Origin: Apostichopus japonicus
Taxonomy: Eukaryota; Echinodermata; Holothuroidea; Aspidochirotida; Stichopodidae
Assembly: GCF_037975245.1 (NCBI RefSeq)
Contig: NC_092561.1
Coordinates: 21,090,826 to 21,154,825, forward strand
DNA: 64,000 nucleotides
Direction: 5' to 3'
Under the pieces are notes generated by a model. That model was not told the origin of the DNA and did not search any database. It saw nothing but the letters and a program-made list of their open reading frames with translations. Position 1 is the stretch's first letter. Each line of letters opens with the position of its first letter. The position numbers were made by a program, and so were the translations under genes. Below are positions 12,414 to 23,706 of this stretch, piece by piece.

Positions 12414-13907
12414 GATATACAACATGGCTCCTATAATTAATAATAGTGAAACAGATTAGCATATGTGAGATGTGTTACCTGAAGATTCCTGCTCATGATA
12501 CATGATGTCAATGCATTTAACACACGTTTTAATTATGTTTTACACTACAATTGATTATAGACTCTTTGGAAAACTTCCAAAAAGGAAGGCAGGTGAACCT
12601 GATGACCTTGGAACAGAATTTAGATTCAGATATTGAATTTCGAAATAGACAAACCCTTTTAAATTCGTTAATGGGGAATATTGTGGACGCTGGCGTACAT
12701 AGTAATGCTCTCTCTCTTTGACAGTTGTATTGTCAAATAATTTGAAACAGTGAAAGATATATAAGTCGGATTTACAGGAGACATTAAGTACAGCAATAAC
12801 TTTGAGATATTCATAAAAAGTAAGAGACCCCGCAAAAAATCGAAATATCATCGAAAATAAGTCACAGAGATGTGTTTTTTGAAGAGTTGAAATATTGACA
12901 TTTTACTGCATCGTGAAACTAACTGTCATATGAAGAATATTGCTTATTGAACATGTGTATTTTGGGAAATTAAAAAAAAAAAGGAAATGTCTTTTCTTAA
13001 CGAAGTTTCGCTTTGTGTTGTGAGTGGAAGTCATTAAGTAAAACAAGAGCTCTAAATTTGTGATACAATTTGATACACCATAATATATTGGATGGGAAAT
13101 ATTAACTTTAAGTTGTATACTTTATTCGATACAAGCAAGTGCCGTAACAATAAATCAGGATTCATTAATCAACATCAGCATCAAGCTTCAACGATGCTAT
13201 ACAATGTATGTGATAGCAATGTTCAGACAGTCCTATTTTAGTTTGTAATGTAAAGGACTTTCGTAGGATAAGCGATACTTATTTTGATGACACAAGATAA
13301 AAATGACAGTTTCAATGAAAAGAAATTAACAGGCCGTGACATGATTGACTCATTTTTATTTTAATTCTAAATTGCACTTTCCAAAGTGGATTACGTTCAA
13401 CATACTCTTCTAAAATATCATCAGTATTGATTTTCGAACAACGTCTTGTTTTTACAAAGCTTCACATGCACATGGTGACATGACCTATACCTCTGCCACT
13501 ACCAAGTTATAAACTTAAACTTAAATTATTAAAAATCGTCAAACCGCAGCTCTACCATTCATTGGTTAAACGACACTATATCAAATATCCCTGCATGCAT
13601 ACAAACAAGACAACATTTCCTATTGTGAGATAAAAACCTGACATAAATATATAGGCATTACTGCTTCTTCCCAAAACTGTTGAAAAATGTATTTTCTTAA
13701 TGTGCGTTGCGATTGTATGCAAACAATCAAATATATATAAATATATGTATATATATATAAACACTAATATATAGAAATAATTTAAACATAAAGTAAACGT
13801 GCATATGGAGCATCACATGAAGATCAAAAATATTAAATCAAAAGACTACAGAATGGTACCCGGTGTATATACTTAGTTCAAACGGAGTATAGGTACCGTA
13901 AGCTATG

Positions 13908-14003
13908 ATATCATATATGTAACATGTGATATCATAGATGAAATCTTTAATATCATACAGTTAAGCTGTCATATTATACCAAGGGAAATTGTGATATCAT
14001 GAG
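13908..14003. repeat. Cluster of TGATATCA-type palindromes
   Basis: Four or five copies of GATATCAT or a close variant recur about every 22-30 bases, some extended to ATGATATCAT. It looks like a degenerate short tandem repeat. The same GATATCA core recurs inside the MITE at 59041-59337. Confidence 0.5.
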
Positions 14004-14838
14004 TAATCAGTTGAGTTTCATTCTTGTAAGGATAGGTTCACTGATCCATTCCTTGTTAGCCATGTTGCATGCAATGAAGCGGCAAAGAAAGAAGTTGACA
14101 TGTGGATTGGTGTACAATTGGATTTATGAAAATAGAGTATTAAGAATGTATCTGTTATAATGAAAAACTTATACCAATCAAAGGAATACATGGCTCATGG
14201 CAATCACAATTATTTTTTTTTTGTATTTATTCAATAGTCCCGACAATTTCTTTTTTGTTTTTAGCTATTTGCAGGGTAACTATCTTCACACTTGAAAATA
14301 TCAGTCAAGAAAAATATTTTAGTAATTCACGAAACATGTGGAGCAATTTCAGATAACGAAAAGTACAATTTATATAATGCAGAAGTAAAACGTTTAAGTT
14401 GTATTTATATCTCTACATTACGTTAAAAATGCCTTTCGTATCCAAATAATTTAATAAATAACCTGATTACGAAAACTGGCCGAGCAATATCACTTTCATT
14501 TGATACAGACTATCTTTTTCAGTTCCCTGCTTCTACAAATTGTGTCGATGAAGCTTTGTGTCATGAAGAAGCAGCTATAAGCCTCTTCGATTTAAACAAG
14601 AAGCGAGACAAAAACAGCCAATAACCTGGGATGCAAAATCTCTTCTGTTTACACATCCTTCAAGTAGAACACATTGTAAAGTGAGTGCAGTGAACTTACA
14701 TTATCCAATACACATCTTTTGTGAAGACAAAATGGGCATAAAAGTAAAAAGAACATCCTAGTGGGAATAGAGTCAACCTTCTGGATAACTTTCATTGTTA
14801 TATATATTGTTATATATCTATTGAAGCAACATTGCCGT

Positions 14839-15108
14839 TCACCAGCCAAGAACATCGACAGTTTCAGTGTTTATTTTGTGATGATACGCACGTCCGGCAC
14901 AAACTACGTAAGTATAACATGATTCATGACATTCATATGGATTTCTGTAGGCACCATTATTGTCGTTGAACAATCTAACGAGACAGATCAGCCCATAGCC
15001 AGACCGGGGTATTGTCTCGTGCAGACTACTGTGCATTCCCACCCATTTTGACACGAGTATTGTGCCCTGCTTAAATTGTTTGTCCTTCCGCAAGCTGCTG
15101 GTGCCCAT
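14839..15108 (-). pseudogene. Possible degenerate chitin-binding (CBM14-like) exon
   Basis: An 89-codon minus-strand frame starts at ATG 15108 and ends at TGA 14839. Residues about 41-80 run from a Cys through NNGAYRNPYEC to YVVCAGRAYHHK. This resembles the peritrophin-A/CBM14 pattern, in which an aromatic- and Pro-rich segment precedes the second Cys and a Tyr-x-Cys-x-Gly core follows. The spacing between the second and third Cys is longer than usual, and the expected Cys after the RAYHHK stretch is absent, so a functional domain would be abnormal. There is no signal peptide, so this would be an internal exon or a relic. CACAG at 15113-15117 could be an acceptor, and GTGAAC at the end could be a donor. 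CBM14 proteins bind chitin extracellularly. The assignment here is from motif resemblance only. Confidence 0.3.
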
Positions 15109-18100
15109 CCAACTGTGAATTCTTCGGGTATATTATGAGGCTGTCATAAAAACTCAGTTTGTTATGTATTAGATATGAAAATAAGAATGAATAAATTGTC
15201 AATGAAGCAGGTAATTAACAAGTCATTATGGTATATGATTGAAACAATAGCAGTGTTGCCATTGGTTACTTTATGTTATTGAGTAAATCAATATTGCACC
15301 AGAATCAATTCCTCTTTCAAGATATCTAATCGCAAACGTGGAAGATGGACAAGTGTGTTCAGTAAATGTTTATTTGATGTAGAATATCTGAATAACTCTA
15401 AATGCTGTCTACGAAAATGGACATGGATTTCCCTGAATAAAGAATTGATTTCTTCCTGACCTGTTATTATATCTTCTTTGTTATCTAAAAACTTTTTTCT
15501 CTTGCCATTAGTAAAATTTTCAACACAATATTGATTAGCTGTATCAAATTAAAATTAATACAGGCTTTTTGAGGAGCAGACTTAGGTCTGTTATGACAAA
15601 GTTCTATACACTCCCAGTTTGTACTTGTTACTATTTTGTATTTATGAGTTATTCCATCTGTGAATAAACTATAAACAAGAATAAATGTGCTATTTCAGGT
15701 GAATGTACTATCTATCATAATGTCGCATTGCAAATAGTGACATAAACTTCATGGTTAAAGTTTGCTTTAAATTGTTCAAACAGTGATAATTCTCAACAGC
15801 CTCTGAAGTGATATGTGAAAAGGTATCGACTTACTAAACATATAATTACAAACAACTTTCAAGGGAGTATAGCATGACCGCCTGTCTATTTCCCAAATCC
15901 ATATGATGCGTAAGGACTACTAAAACAAGGTTAATATGTATCTGAAATCAGAAACAAAGGAAAACATAACGTAAATGGCAAACGTTACATTACTGTTTTA
16001 TGTAATCACAAATTAAGATAAAAAACCACATTGTGATAAACTAAACGAACTTAACAGTACTGTGGGTGATCTATCGTAATAACCTATCATCCGTGACTCT
16101 TGAAATGTTATCGTTATTAACTGATAGGATGGAGCAATCTTCTATAACTTGACATTCTCTATTCATAGAAGAGGCAATAAATATTTCCGATTTTTTTAAG
16201 TAGCAGTGATTTACAATTACGAATAAAATCCAAAGAAAACAAACATATACATGTTTAAGTATATGATAAGAAAGGGCAATATCATGGTGATGTATCAATT
16301 ATTTAGACGGCGGAATATTGAGAGAATGCAATAGTAGATAAAATAGAGAAATCACATTCCATTTGAAGTCAAAACACAAAAGCTTTCATTTTTTTGTATG
16401 TTTAACGATGTATATTAGACATTGTTAAGACCATAGACACTTGAAATGTATGCTAAGGTGGTTCTTCCATGTCCGGATATACCTTAATATAGGGAAACAA
16501 TTAAGGATGATTTGTACTACACTGAAATATTTATATATATTAAGTAATTACATGTATAGCTAAATTCTTTTTGAACTAGGACAATGTTATCCTGTCTAGT
16601 TATTACTCCTTAAAGTATCTGTATCATTCTGCTCATTCAACTTGTATTATATTTTTCTTCTTTACCAGGGAGTCTTCTACTCTGTTAAGCCAATTCAGGC
16701 TTTAAGAAGACTTCCTTTCACATTGTAATTTTCTTGTGATAAAACAAATAAATAAACAAATACACAATATTGAGCTTATCGCAATCACAACTAATATCAA
16801 TGTATAGTAGGATGTTACTCTTGCAGGTCAAAGGTCAGTTACGAGATATATTTATGATAACAATGTCGATTTATTCCCAGATCTAGATACAAAATATTCG
16901 AATCTAATAGTTGTAGGTACTCTGGGACCCATGGAAATTATTTTTTTGAAAAAAAACGGCCTTAGTATGCTTTTATTGGTGTCACATTTTCTTTGCAGTA
17001 GCTTCGTTAATTAGTACTTAAATGAATAATGTTTAATGTATGTCGCATCAGGTTACAAAATGTTTGGAAATAACAGCTCGGGAGTAGTTCCACGTCACTT
17101 GCAGATAGACGATAACATTACCTCAAATTAACGTTGAGTAATGATCACATACAGTAGCTCTTGTTATGTGATAGCTTTATGATTCCATAAAACTCTCGTT
17201 TCCACAAGATATTTTACAATGCACGTTGTGTTTTATCACTATTGAGTGAATGAAAATAACATCAACAAGTACATTTGACTGAATGGCACGTATACTTAAT
17301 CCGGAAGGCACCCAAAAGCAATTGGCTAGAACGATCGTTGTATAGCAAAACATATTGCATTTTTGTCATAAAAGAAGGGTAACTAGGAAAACACACTGGA
17401 ATTGATCTATCCACAATGGATGACAACCTCGAGTCCTCTTAGATATAATAACGTACGGTTCATCTCCAGATTTCATACACGTCAATGCACAATTCTGTAC
17501 ATTGAGAGATCTATTTCATGTGTTTAAGTGTTCCAATATAAGTTAAGAACTTTCATTGTACCAACCCTAAACAAATGACAAAAATAATCGCTCCAAATAA
17601 CAATTCTCCACCATAAAAGCTTGTTGAAGATATTATAATTTGGTTTAACACAAAAATATGAAACGAAAATAAAATTTTGAAATGGTATAATATTTTGAGG
17701 TATATCTGTGATTTTGGATTAAATTTCACACATGAATTAAATGACTTTAATACATTTGATTACGCTTATTCAGAATTTAACAAAATATCGTAGTTACCTA
17801 TCATGGTCTTTACTCACGAGCTTCTCCATCATTCCAGAAAAAATAGTGAGTGAAGAGGAAATCCAGACGAAAATATTAGCTTTGGCTGATAAAAGAGGAA
17901 CATATTGTAAGCTTCTGAGTGAAATTTGCATTTAATTCTGATGAATCTTTTTTGAAATAATAACACTTGCAATGTTTGACATGTTTTGTACCAAACGTGA
18001 ACTTGAGGCAAACAGCTGAGAGGTCACAGTGAAAATTGTTTAATGTTTATCTGTAAAAACTGCAATTTGCTATCAAAGTGCAACTATAACATCACACTTG

Positions 18101-18861
18101 TTTGCTTCACATTAAGTAATGGTACAAACTGTGATAATTCAGCTATCAGTATCTCAAATACGCAATGTAGGAATTACACGCAAATATCACAAGGAAGCCC
18201 TGTGTATGTTCCTTTCTGCATTATTGTCTAAAATAGAGTTTTCTCTGGACTATCGTACATTCAACAATTGTTAACATGAATTGTATGAATTATATACCCA
18301 TTAGAAATGTTCAACAATCAGGAAGATGACTGGAGAACGGAGATTAACCTTTACCTTACAAAAAAAAAATTACATTAATTTTCATATTATCAGAAACTAA
18401 AGAAACGAAATGGACATTATTCTTTCTAATATTTGCTCGTTACACATGGATACTTATGTTTTAACGTCATTTATTTGAAAGTGCAATGACTTTACGAAGA
18501 AACGTCCTAGAGTAATTGCAAACGAAAAGGAAGCAATTCATAACAATCTAGAGTGATGTAAGTATTTACAGGTACATCTACTACTCTACCAGTAAATGTG
18601 AACACACTTGAAGTACAATATATAAACCGGTAAAGGTCGGTGGATGCGTGAAATCACAAGTGTTAACATTAAATCAGCAGTTTTACAATCATGATTGCAA
18701 AGGTTATTGTAGAAATAGAAGAAATGTTTCTACAAAAGAATACAAAATTGGAAAAGTATTGATGAAAATTAGACGCACGTTTTGCGTCTTCTGTATTTCA
18801 GCATTACTGTTGTATATAATTAGTTAAATTTATCTTGATATCTTTGAGGTGGAGATGGGCT
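15109..18861. other. No secure gene
   Basis: AT-rich sequence without a convincing long ORF. A strong acceptor at 16667-16668 precedes a 19-codon open frame ending at 16728, with AATAAA at 16747-16752. It could be a tiny terminal exon but is too short to annotate. An AATAAA on the minus strand (TTTATT at 18470-18475) is a plausible polyadenylation signal for the GPCR gene, about 390 bases past its stop. Confidence 0.45.
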
Positions 18862-19878
18862 TTATGCATGTCTATCGGAGGAATCATTGGAAAATCCTAC
18901 TTGATTCTTCGGAAAGTTGCAAATAGCAACCCTGAAACCCTTTCGAAACTGTTTATATTTAAAAGCATAAATAAACGGATTGATCACCGAGTTAGAGAAT
19001 GCCATCAGACGAAATAGTTTATAGAGTGTGTGGCTCGTAGGCACAATTGGTTTCTTGAGGTTTTCAAAAAAGTATGATACTTGATTCGGTGTCCAAAGAA
19101 CGGTAAAAGCGATGACCACGATAATCAGTACTTGAACAACTTTCTTGCGGGCTTTACTCATAGAATCAGCTTGGACTTGGGTTTGCGATTGGTCTCCTGA
19201 GTTGGTTTCTTTTTTTAAGTTGTGAAATATGAGATAGTATGCAAAGATCATAATAACGAGGGGTAAGAAATAAGATATGAGGAACACAAACACACCAACG
19301 AATATACCAAGCTCTTCGCTGCTGAAACCGTATCCACAACTGTGAGATTCTGGTAAGTATGGATTGATGAAAAATGCGAAAGCCTCTTGTAGGTTTGGTA
19401 TAGCCCAGGTCATAAAGATCATAATTTGGACTTTTCTCAGATTAAAATAAAGCGGATAGTGCAACGGATAAACAATGGCAAAAAACCGTTCAAATGTAAC
19501 ACAGACGAGGTTGAATACGGAAGCCGTGACACTAACCCAAAAGAAATGACGGCTGCTGTAGAATCGGCAATAGATCTCAGCCGCAACTCGACTAGACGGC
19601 GGTTGACGAATGAGCTGTGCCTCTAAGGGAAACACATTCACAACGAGAAAGAAGGAAGCGGACAAATCCGCCACGGCCAAGCTCAGAATCAAATAGTTTG
19701 TTAAGTTGTGTAAGAATCTAGCTCTGAAGATGATAATGCACACGAGGGTGTTACCAATGACCCCTACCACTCCAAGAATAACCATTAATACCACCACCCA
19801 TAGATCCTCTGCGGCATAAACCTCTGCAGTCGAAGCCTCAGTGGTAACATCATAGTCTGTTGTCAACACCGTTGCCAT
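18862..19878 (-). CDS. Class A (rhodopsin-like) G-protein-coupled receptor
   Basis: An intronless 338-residue seven-transmembrane receptor, probably at the plasma membrane and coupled to heterotrimeric G proteins. Class A landmarks are all present: GN in TM1 (N43), LAVAD in TM2 (D71), C104 at the top of TM3 paired with C181 in the second extracellular loop, ERF (130-132) in place of DRY, W158 in TM4, P206 in TM5, FTVLWTP (258-264, the CWxP position) in TM6, and NPFIY (300-304) in TM7. C320 in the short tail may be palmitoylated. The 24-residue N-terminus has no N-x-S/T site. The third loop (about 221-245) is short and basic toward TM6. The length and LWTP/NPFIY pattern suit peptide-type receptors (galanin, somatostatin, QRFP and similar), but the ligand cannot be inferred. 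The ATG at 19878 has A at -3 and G at +4. No gene on the same strand adjoins it. Confidence 0.94.
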   Translation of the reverse strand: MATVLTTDYDVTTEASTAEVYAAEDLWVVVLMVILGVVGVIGNTLVCIIIFRARFLHNLTNYLILSLAVADLSASFFLVVNVFPLEAQLIRQPPSSRVAAEIYCRFYSSRHFFWVSVTASVFNLVCVTFERFFAIVYPLHYPLYFNLRKVQIMIFMTWAIPNLQEAFAFFINPYLPESHSCGYGFSSEELGIFVGVFVFLISYFLPLVIMIFAYYLIFHNLKKETNSGDQSQTQVQADSMSKARKKVVQVLIIVVIAFTVLWTPNQVSYFFENLKKPIVPTSHTLYKLFRLMAFSNSVINPFIYAFKYKQFRKGFRVAICNFPKNQVGFSNDSSDRHA

Positions 19879-19942
19879 GATGAAGTTAGACCCTCATCTC
19901 TGATTAATCAACCATTTTTATGAACATTTTCTTCATTGTACT
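19879..19942 (-). promoter_or_regulatory. GPCR 5' leader: splice acceptor and two upstream ORFs
   Basis: Just upstream of the receptor ATG, the minus strand has a near-perfect 3' splice site: a long T-run, then CGTTTCAG ending at 19941. This suggests an intron in the 5'UTR, a common layout for single-coding-exon GPCRs. The 62-base leader would contain an upstream ORF of 10 codons (19936-19904, stop TAA) and a second of three codons (19897-19886). Both terminate before the receptor ATG, so they could lower or condition translation. The leader boundaries are inferred. Confidence 0.5.
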
Positions 19943-21517
19943 GAAACGAAAAAAAAAAAAAAACAGAAACTTGTGAGATATATTTCAACGTTTGGATTTG
20001 AATGCTTTAAAATAATTGAATGAACACATGCCAAACACCAGGACGAATCACGGAACGGCAAGAATCAGAAATTAAAGCTTCCAATGCAATCACGGTCAGC
20101 ATCAGCTGAGAACGTAATTACTTATAAAACAAAACTGGACATGACTGACGTTTCGAAAAGAAAAAAGGTAAGCTACGTGATTTGTTTTTGATGGGGAATT
20201 GAGAAATGACAATGAAGCCGTGACTCGGACATAAAAACCTCTTGGCATTTAATAAATCAAATTGACAGGCAATAATTTGACGGTTACTCGGATTAGTTCA
20301 CACAAACAAAATTCAACGTTATCTAATACATTTACAAGTTTCAGATACATGGGAAGATGAGCATATGACAATGAGAAAGGACTGAAGAGGTAAGAAATGG
20401 ATATGTGACAAATAAGTAAGAATACGTTAGACATGAACTGCGAAAAGGTTGAGCAATAATTCCATAAAGGCTAATGAACTTAATTAATTCTCTTCATAAT
20501 TAGCAGAAGGACGGGAAACAATTGTCTATAGTCAAATATATTGTGTGAGTAATTAAAACTTAATAAGACTTCGTATATTTCGTATATCATCATGTGCACT
20601 ACAACGAAATTTACATCTTTGTGTCCGAAAGACGCGGCACCGAACTCTAACCCAATTAGTTCGATACAACCGTTATTGTGCTAATGCTTACAAGAATATT
20701 AACTTGTGATAAATGTTATAACTTTAATGCAGCATTAACGCATCGAGGTCATGGTTTTGTTTAATCCAATTACTCTCCTTGTAAATGACGTAACACAGAT
20801 TTGCATTGGGCCAAAGCATTTTTCTGTCTGTAATTACGGTACATTGCTTCATGGATCACCTGTACAATGGCGTTCACGAACTGAGTGGTTGATGTACGAG
20901 GTATAATTCAGTCTTCGCTTCGAGCATAATTGACTTTAAATTAGGATTTTGTTAAGCAAAATACTTGGATCATTCACACCGAAATAAAACAGTATAACCA
21001 ATTATTATAATTATCGAACATATTAACTCAGCAACAGAGTCAATTGTATGGATTACATAGTGAAACAAATTGATAATTTGGGAGTGTCGATTTGTGACAA
21101 GCTTTGTGTTTTCAGTTTTTATGCTTTTGAGGAAATCATTTTGCATAGGTTTGCTCCACTTTAGCCATATTGCATGCAACGCAATAAACACTTTGTACCA
21201 CATAATAGAAACTGTACGATCCCTTTGTCACATGCGTTAAACGTACAAACAAGGATAGCTGTGTAGGCTACATTAAACACAATTACAGCGATACTGATCT
21301 ACACAATAGACAAAAGCACAACGGTCAAGTGTTCGCTACACTGTTTAGAATTTGGCTGCCAAACAACATCGATACAACTAGCACGAAACCTGTGTGCGAA
21401 ACGCTTACGGAGGTCGTGTGGTATACTAAGATAGTTACACTTGCATCGCATGTACATGTTTATATAGAATTTCCAGAAGCTGTGAAATATTCTTTACAGA
21501 ACAAACTGTATAGCATC
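19943..21517. other. Intergenic region between the GPCR and the first PON-like gene
   Basis: The two genes are divergently oriented, so this 1.6 kb should contain both promoters and, if the leader acceptor is used, the GPCR 5' exon. A TTATATAG motif at about 21462-21469 lies some 50 bases before the first PON ATG and could serve as a TATA box. The plus frame continuous with that PON gene is open back to a stop at 21206, but it contains no other ATG. Confidence 0.5.
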
Positions 21518-22615
21518 ATGTTTTTAAAAACGGTCGCGTTTATACTTCTAGCTTTCCTTGTTCAGAGGGCATGGAAACTATCCCTTGGATTTGGAACGAG
21601 TGACGTGGGATACATTAACCGACCAGGACCGTGTAGAAACGTCGCTCCGATCGAGACAGGATCAGAGGACATAGCTGTGACATCCAACGGGTTAGCATTC
21701 ATCTCTTCGGGAATGCAATTATCAGATATGTGTAGTTCAGCTGTCGATGCTCGATTCTCGCAGTTCGTCGGAAGAATATATGTGTTTGACTTTCAAAATT
21801 CTAAACAAGATGCTGTTGAGGTTTCTTTGCCCAAAGAGTTACAATACAACTTCAGTCCTCATGGTATTGACTTGCTAGAGGATTCCGAAACAGGTGAAAT
21901 TCTGTTATTTGTTGTAAATCATCGGAAGATTGGCGAGTTCGTTGAAATTTTATCATACCAACCAGAATCAAGATCTTTGTCAATGGTTCGTTCAGTTACC
22001 CACGAATTGTTCACAAGCTTAAATGACGTACTAGCTATAGATCGTAATTCATTTCTTGTCTCGAACGATGCATACTTTAGAAGCTGTTGGCGCATACTAG
22101 AGCCTCTTCTAGGGTTACGATGGTGCAATTTTATTTACTTCGACGGAACCGTGGGTCAAAGCATCATAGAAAATGGCCATGATTTCAATAGTGTTGCCTT
22201 GTCGAGGAACGGTAAGCAGGTGTACCTTACTCGACCGTCGGAAATGAAACTAGAGATATACAACAGAAGCAAGGGAACTGAAACACTGAAATTACATCAA
22301 AGCATAAATGTCGGTATGGCAGTTGATAATGTGTTTTCCGACCAATCAACTGGTGACCTGTGGCTTGGAAGTCACCCTTCGTTAGCTCTCCTGACTAAGC
22401 ATTTGTCTGATATAGATCTTAGGGCGCCTTCTCAAGTGATTCGAATACAACCACTGGGACCCCAAAACGACCCGTTTAATACCTACAAACTATTTTCACC
22501 CTTTGGTGATGACGGTGAGCTTGTTTCTGGAAGTTCAAGTGCAGTTCACTTCAAGGACAAGCTATTAATTGGTACAGTAGCACATAAAGTAGCCTATTGT
22601 GAGGTTCAATCATAA
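21518..22615 (+). CDS. PON-like: Paraoxonase/arylesterase-like enzyme, copy A
   Basis: A 365-residue member of the paraoxonase (PON) family: calcium-dependent lactonase/arylesterases with a six-bladed beta-propeller. Human PON1 has 355 residues. The N-terminus (about 1-18) is a hydrophobic stretch, like the retained signal anchor of PONs. Landmarks, with the PON1 equivalent in brackets: C39-C361 disulfide (C42-C353), calcium ligands E50 and D51 (E53/D54), N169 (N168), N224 (N224), D270 and N271 (D269/N270), the His pair H115 and H135 (H115/H134), and H286 (H285). All are intact, so it should be active in the secretory route or at the cell surface. Lactone, ester or lipid-peroxide substrates are not predictable. 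The ATG at 21518 was chosen because it aligns with the start of copy B. The in-frame upstream extension starts with no ATG. The coding region has no intron, unlike the nine-exon vertebrate genes. AATAAA follows at 22864. Confidence 0.95.
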   Translation: MFLKTVAFILLAFLVQRAWKLSLGFGTSDVGYINRPGPCRNVAPIETGSEDIAVTSNGLAFISSGMQLSDMCSSAVDARFSQFVGRIYVFDFQNSKQDAVEVSLPKELQYNFSPHGIDLLEDSETGEILLFVVNHRKIGEFVEILSYQPESRSLSMVRSVTHELFTSLNDVLAIDRNSFLVSNDAYFRSCWRILEPLLGLRWCNFIYFDGTVGQSIIENGHDFNSVALSRNGKQVYLTRPSEMKLEIYNRSKGTETLKLHQSINVGMAVDNVFSDQSTGDLWLGSHPSLALLTKHLSDIDLRAPSQVIRIQPLGPQNDPFNTYKLFSPFGDDGELVSGSSSAVHFKDKLLIGTVAHKVAYCEVQS

Positions 22616-23104
22616 GCAAATGATGAAAGCGTATTGACTAAGACATTTTGAATTATCAATATATGTCAAAGAAATGTAGTATGATTACGACATACAAGTG
22701 ACCCGTAACTCTTTTTCGCACTACTGCTTCAACGATAGACAGGAAAATGAATAATTTTATCATCTACATATTTTATTAATGTATTGTACTTTCTTTTTAA
22801 CTAAAAAAGACGATGTTGATAAAAGAATGATATGGAATGTAAGGCAAACTAATAATTTACAGCAATAAATGGAATATTGAAATGAAAATTAAGACATGTT
22901 ATCCACAAATTGAAACCATCAGTGTATCAGTACTTCATTCAACCTTTTTCGTGTTGTTGGACTCAAAAGCTCGACAATAATTTAACTCCTCAGTTATGCA
23001 TTTGGTTTTCGTTACTTAAATGTTGTAATCGTATCCAGGTAGACTGAATTCAAAGGACAGTAAATCTATGTAATGCTGACAGAAGTACATTATCAATGAA
23101 ATAT
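22616..23104. other. Spacer and probable 3'UTR after PON copy A
   Basis: A polyadenylation signal AATAAA at 22864-22869 lies about 250 bases past the stop. Nothing else is recognised before the SINE-like element. Confidence 0.5.
22864..22869 (+). terminator. Polyadenylation signal for PON copy A
   Basis: Canonical AATAAA at a plausible distance downstream of the stop codon. Position-based inference only. Confidence 0.45.
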
Positions 23105-23325
23105 GCAAATATGTATGTATGTATGTATGTATTTGCCGAAGTCAGTCTCTTACATTCTTTTTTTTAACGTCCTTGATTATGAATTGTCAATTGTCAACAA
23201 CTTTGACGACATACATTAATCTTGGAGTGACTCGATCCGGGGACCTTATGATGGGAAGGCACCGGTACTACGATTTGATATGATCAAATATAATACTACG
23301 ATTTAGCCGATTCGACCGAAAAGGC
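23105..23325 (-). mobile_element. tRNA-derived SINE with tetranucleotide tail
   Basis: Read on the minus strand, the head (about 23325-23228) has an A-box-like CGGCTAAATCG, an anticodon-arm-like CCTTCCCATCATAAGG and a B-box-like GGATCGAGTCA, in tRNA order. A body of about 100 bases follows, ending in a (TACA)n tail (plus-strand ATGT repeats, 23109-23131). The head is interrupted by a 10-bp direct repeat, ACTACGATTT, 18 bases apart, around a near-palindrome (TTTGATATGATCAAAT). This is probably a later local duplication. The element sits between the two PON genes and may have inserted after their duplication. Confidence 0.5.
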
Positions 23326-23706
23326 TTATTAGAACTTGGCAACTCGTTTAGTATGTAAAGAACAACACACAAACAACAGTTCTACCGTGAAAAAAAGGAG
23401 GTTGTTGCTGTACCAGATGTACGAAAGGTATGAGTAAAAGCATCGTTTGACACTTAAGGCATACTTGTTCGTAACCTGCTTGACTTGTTAGATATTTTGC
23501 TTGCTCACTAGCTGTCATTGAACTCTTGCTGGCTTAATACACATTTCGCTCGTATGACTTCCCGTTACTACAGCAATTCATATAGGTCTATAGTGATATG
23601 CACAGATACGTGGACACAACAACCAGTGTGTAGTTAGCTTAGGTTAACAAAGCTACCAGCATACGGTGATTGAGGTCACAAAGGACAATACTCGAAGAAG
23701 TTCAAA
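23326..23706. other. Upstream region of PON copy B
   Basis: The 380 bases before the second PON start. No clear TATA box or other element was recognised. An in-frame TGA at 23671-23673 confirms that ATG 23707 is the first start in this frame. Confidence 0.45.

Larger units (their letters stand above)
10248..14838. other. No secure gene; two unexplained minus-strand ORFs
   Basis: Minus-strand frames at 12555-12851 (98 codons) and 11932-12222 (96 codons) are longer than usual here. The second ends in a Tyr-rich tail (GYSKISTDKYVLTGYPNYY). Neither has a clear domain, and no convincing splice sites join them. Possible exons of an unknown minus-strand gene, or chance. A (TA)n tract and a cluster of TGATATCA palindromes are listed separately. 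A 14-bp unit GGAAGGGTATAATT is duplicated near 10455. Confidence 0.35.

Noticed and set aside
11932-12851. Two-exon minus-strand gene made of the 98- and 96-codon frames
   Set aside because: No convincing donor-acceptor pair joins them and no domain is recognisable. Noted only in the intergenic entry.
16669-16728. 19-codon frame after a strong acceptor, with AATAAA close by
   Set aside because: A run this short is expected by chance, and no partner exon was identified.
19426-19626. 66-codon plus-strand ORF
   Set aside because: It lies antisense inside the GPCR coding region and is a shadow frame.
21329-21517. 63-codon N-terminal extension of PON copy A
   Set aside because: It starts at GTG rather than ATG, has no counterpart in copy B, and the ATG at 21518 aligns with the start of copy B and with the family's N-terminal anchor.
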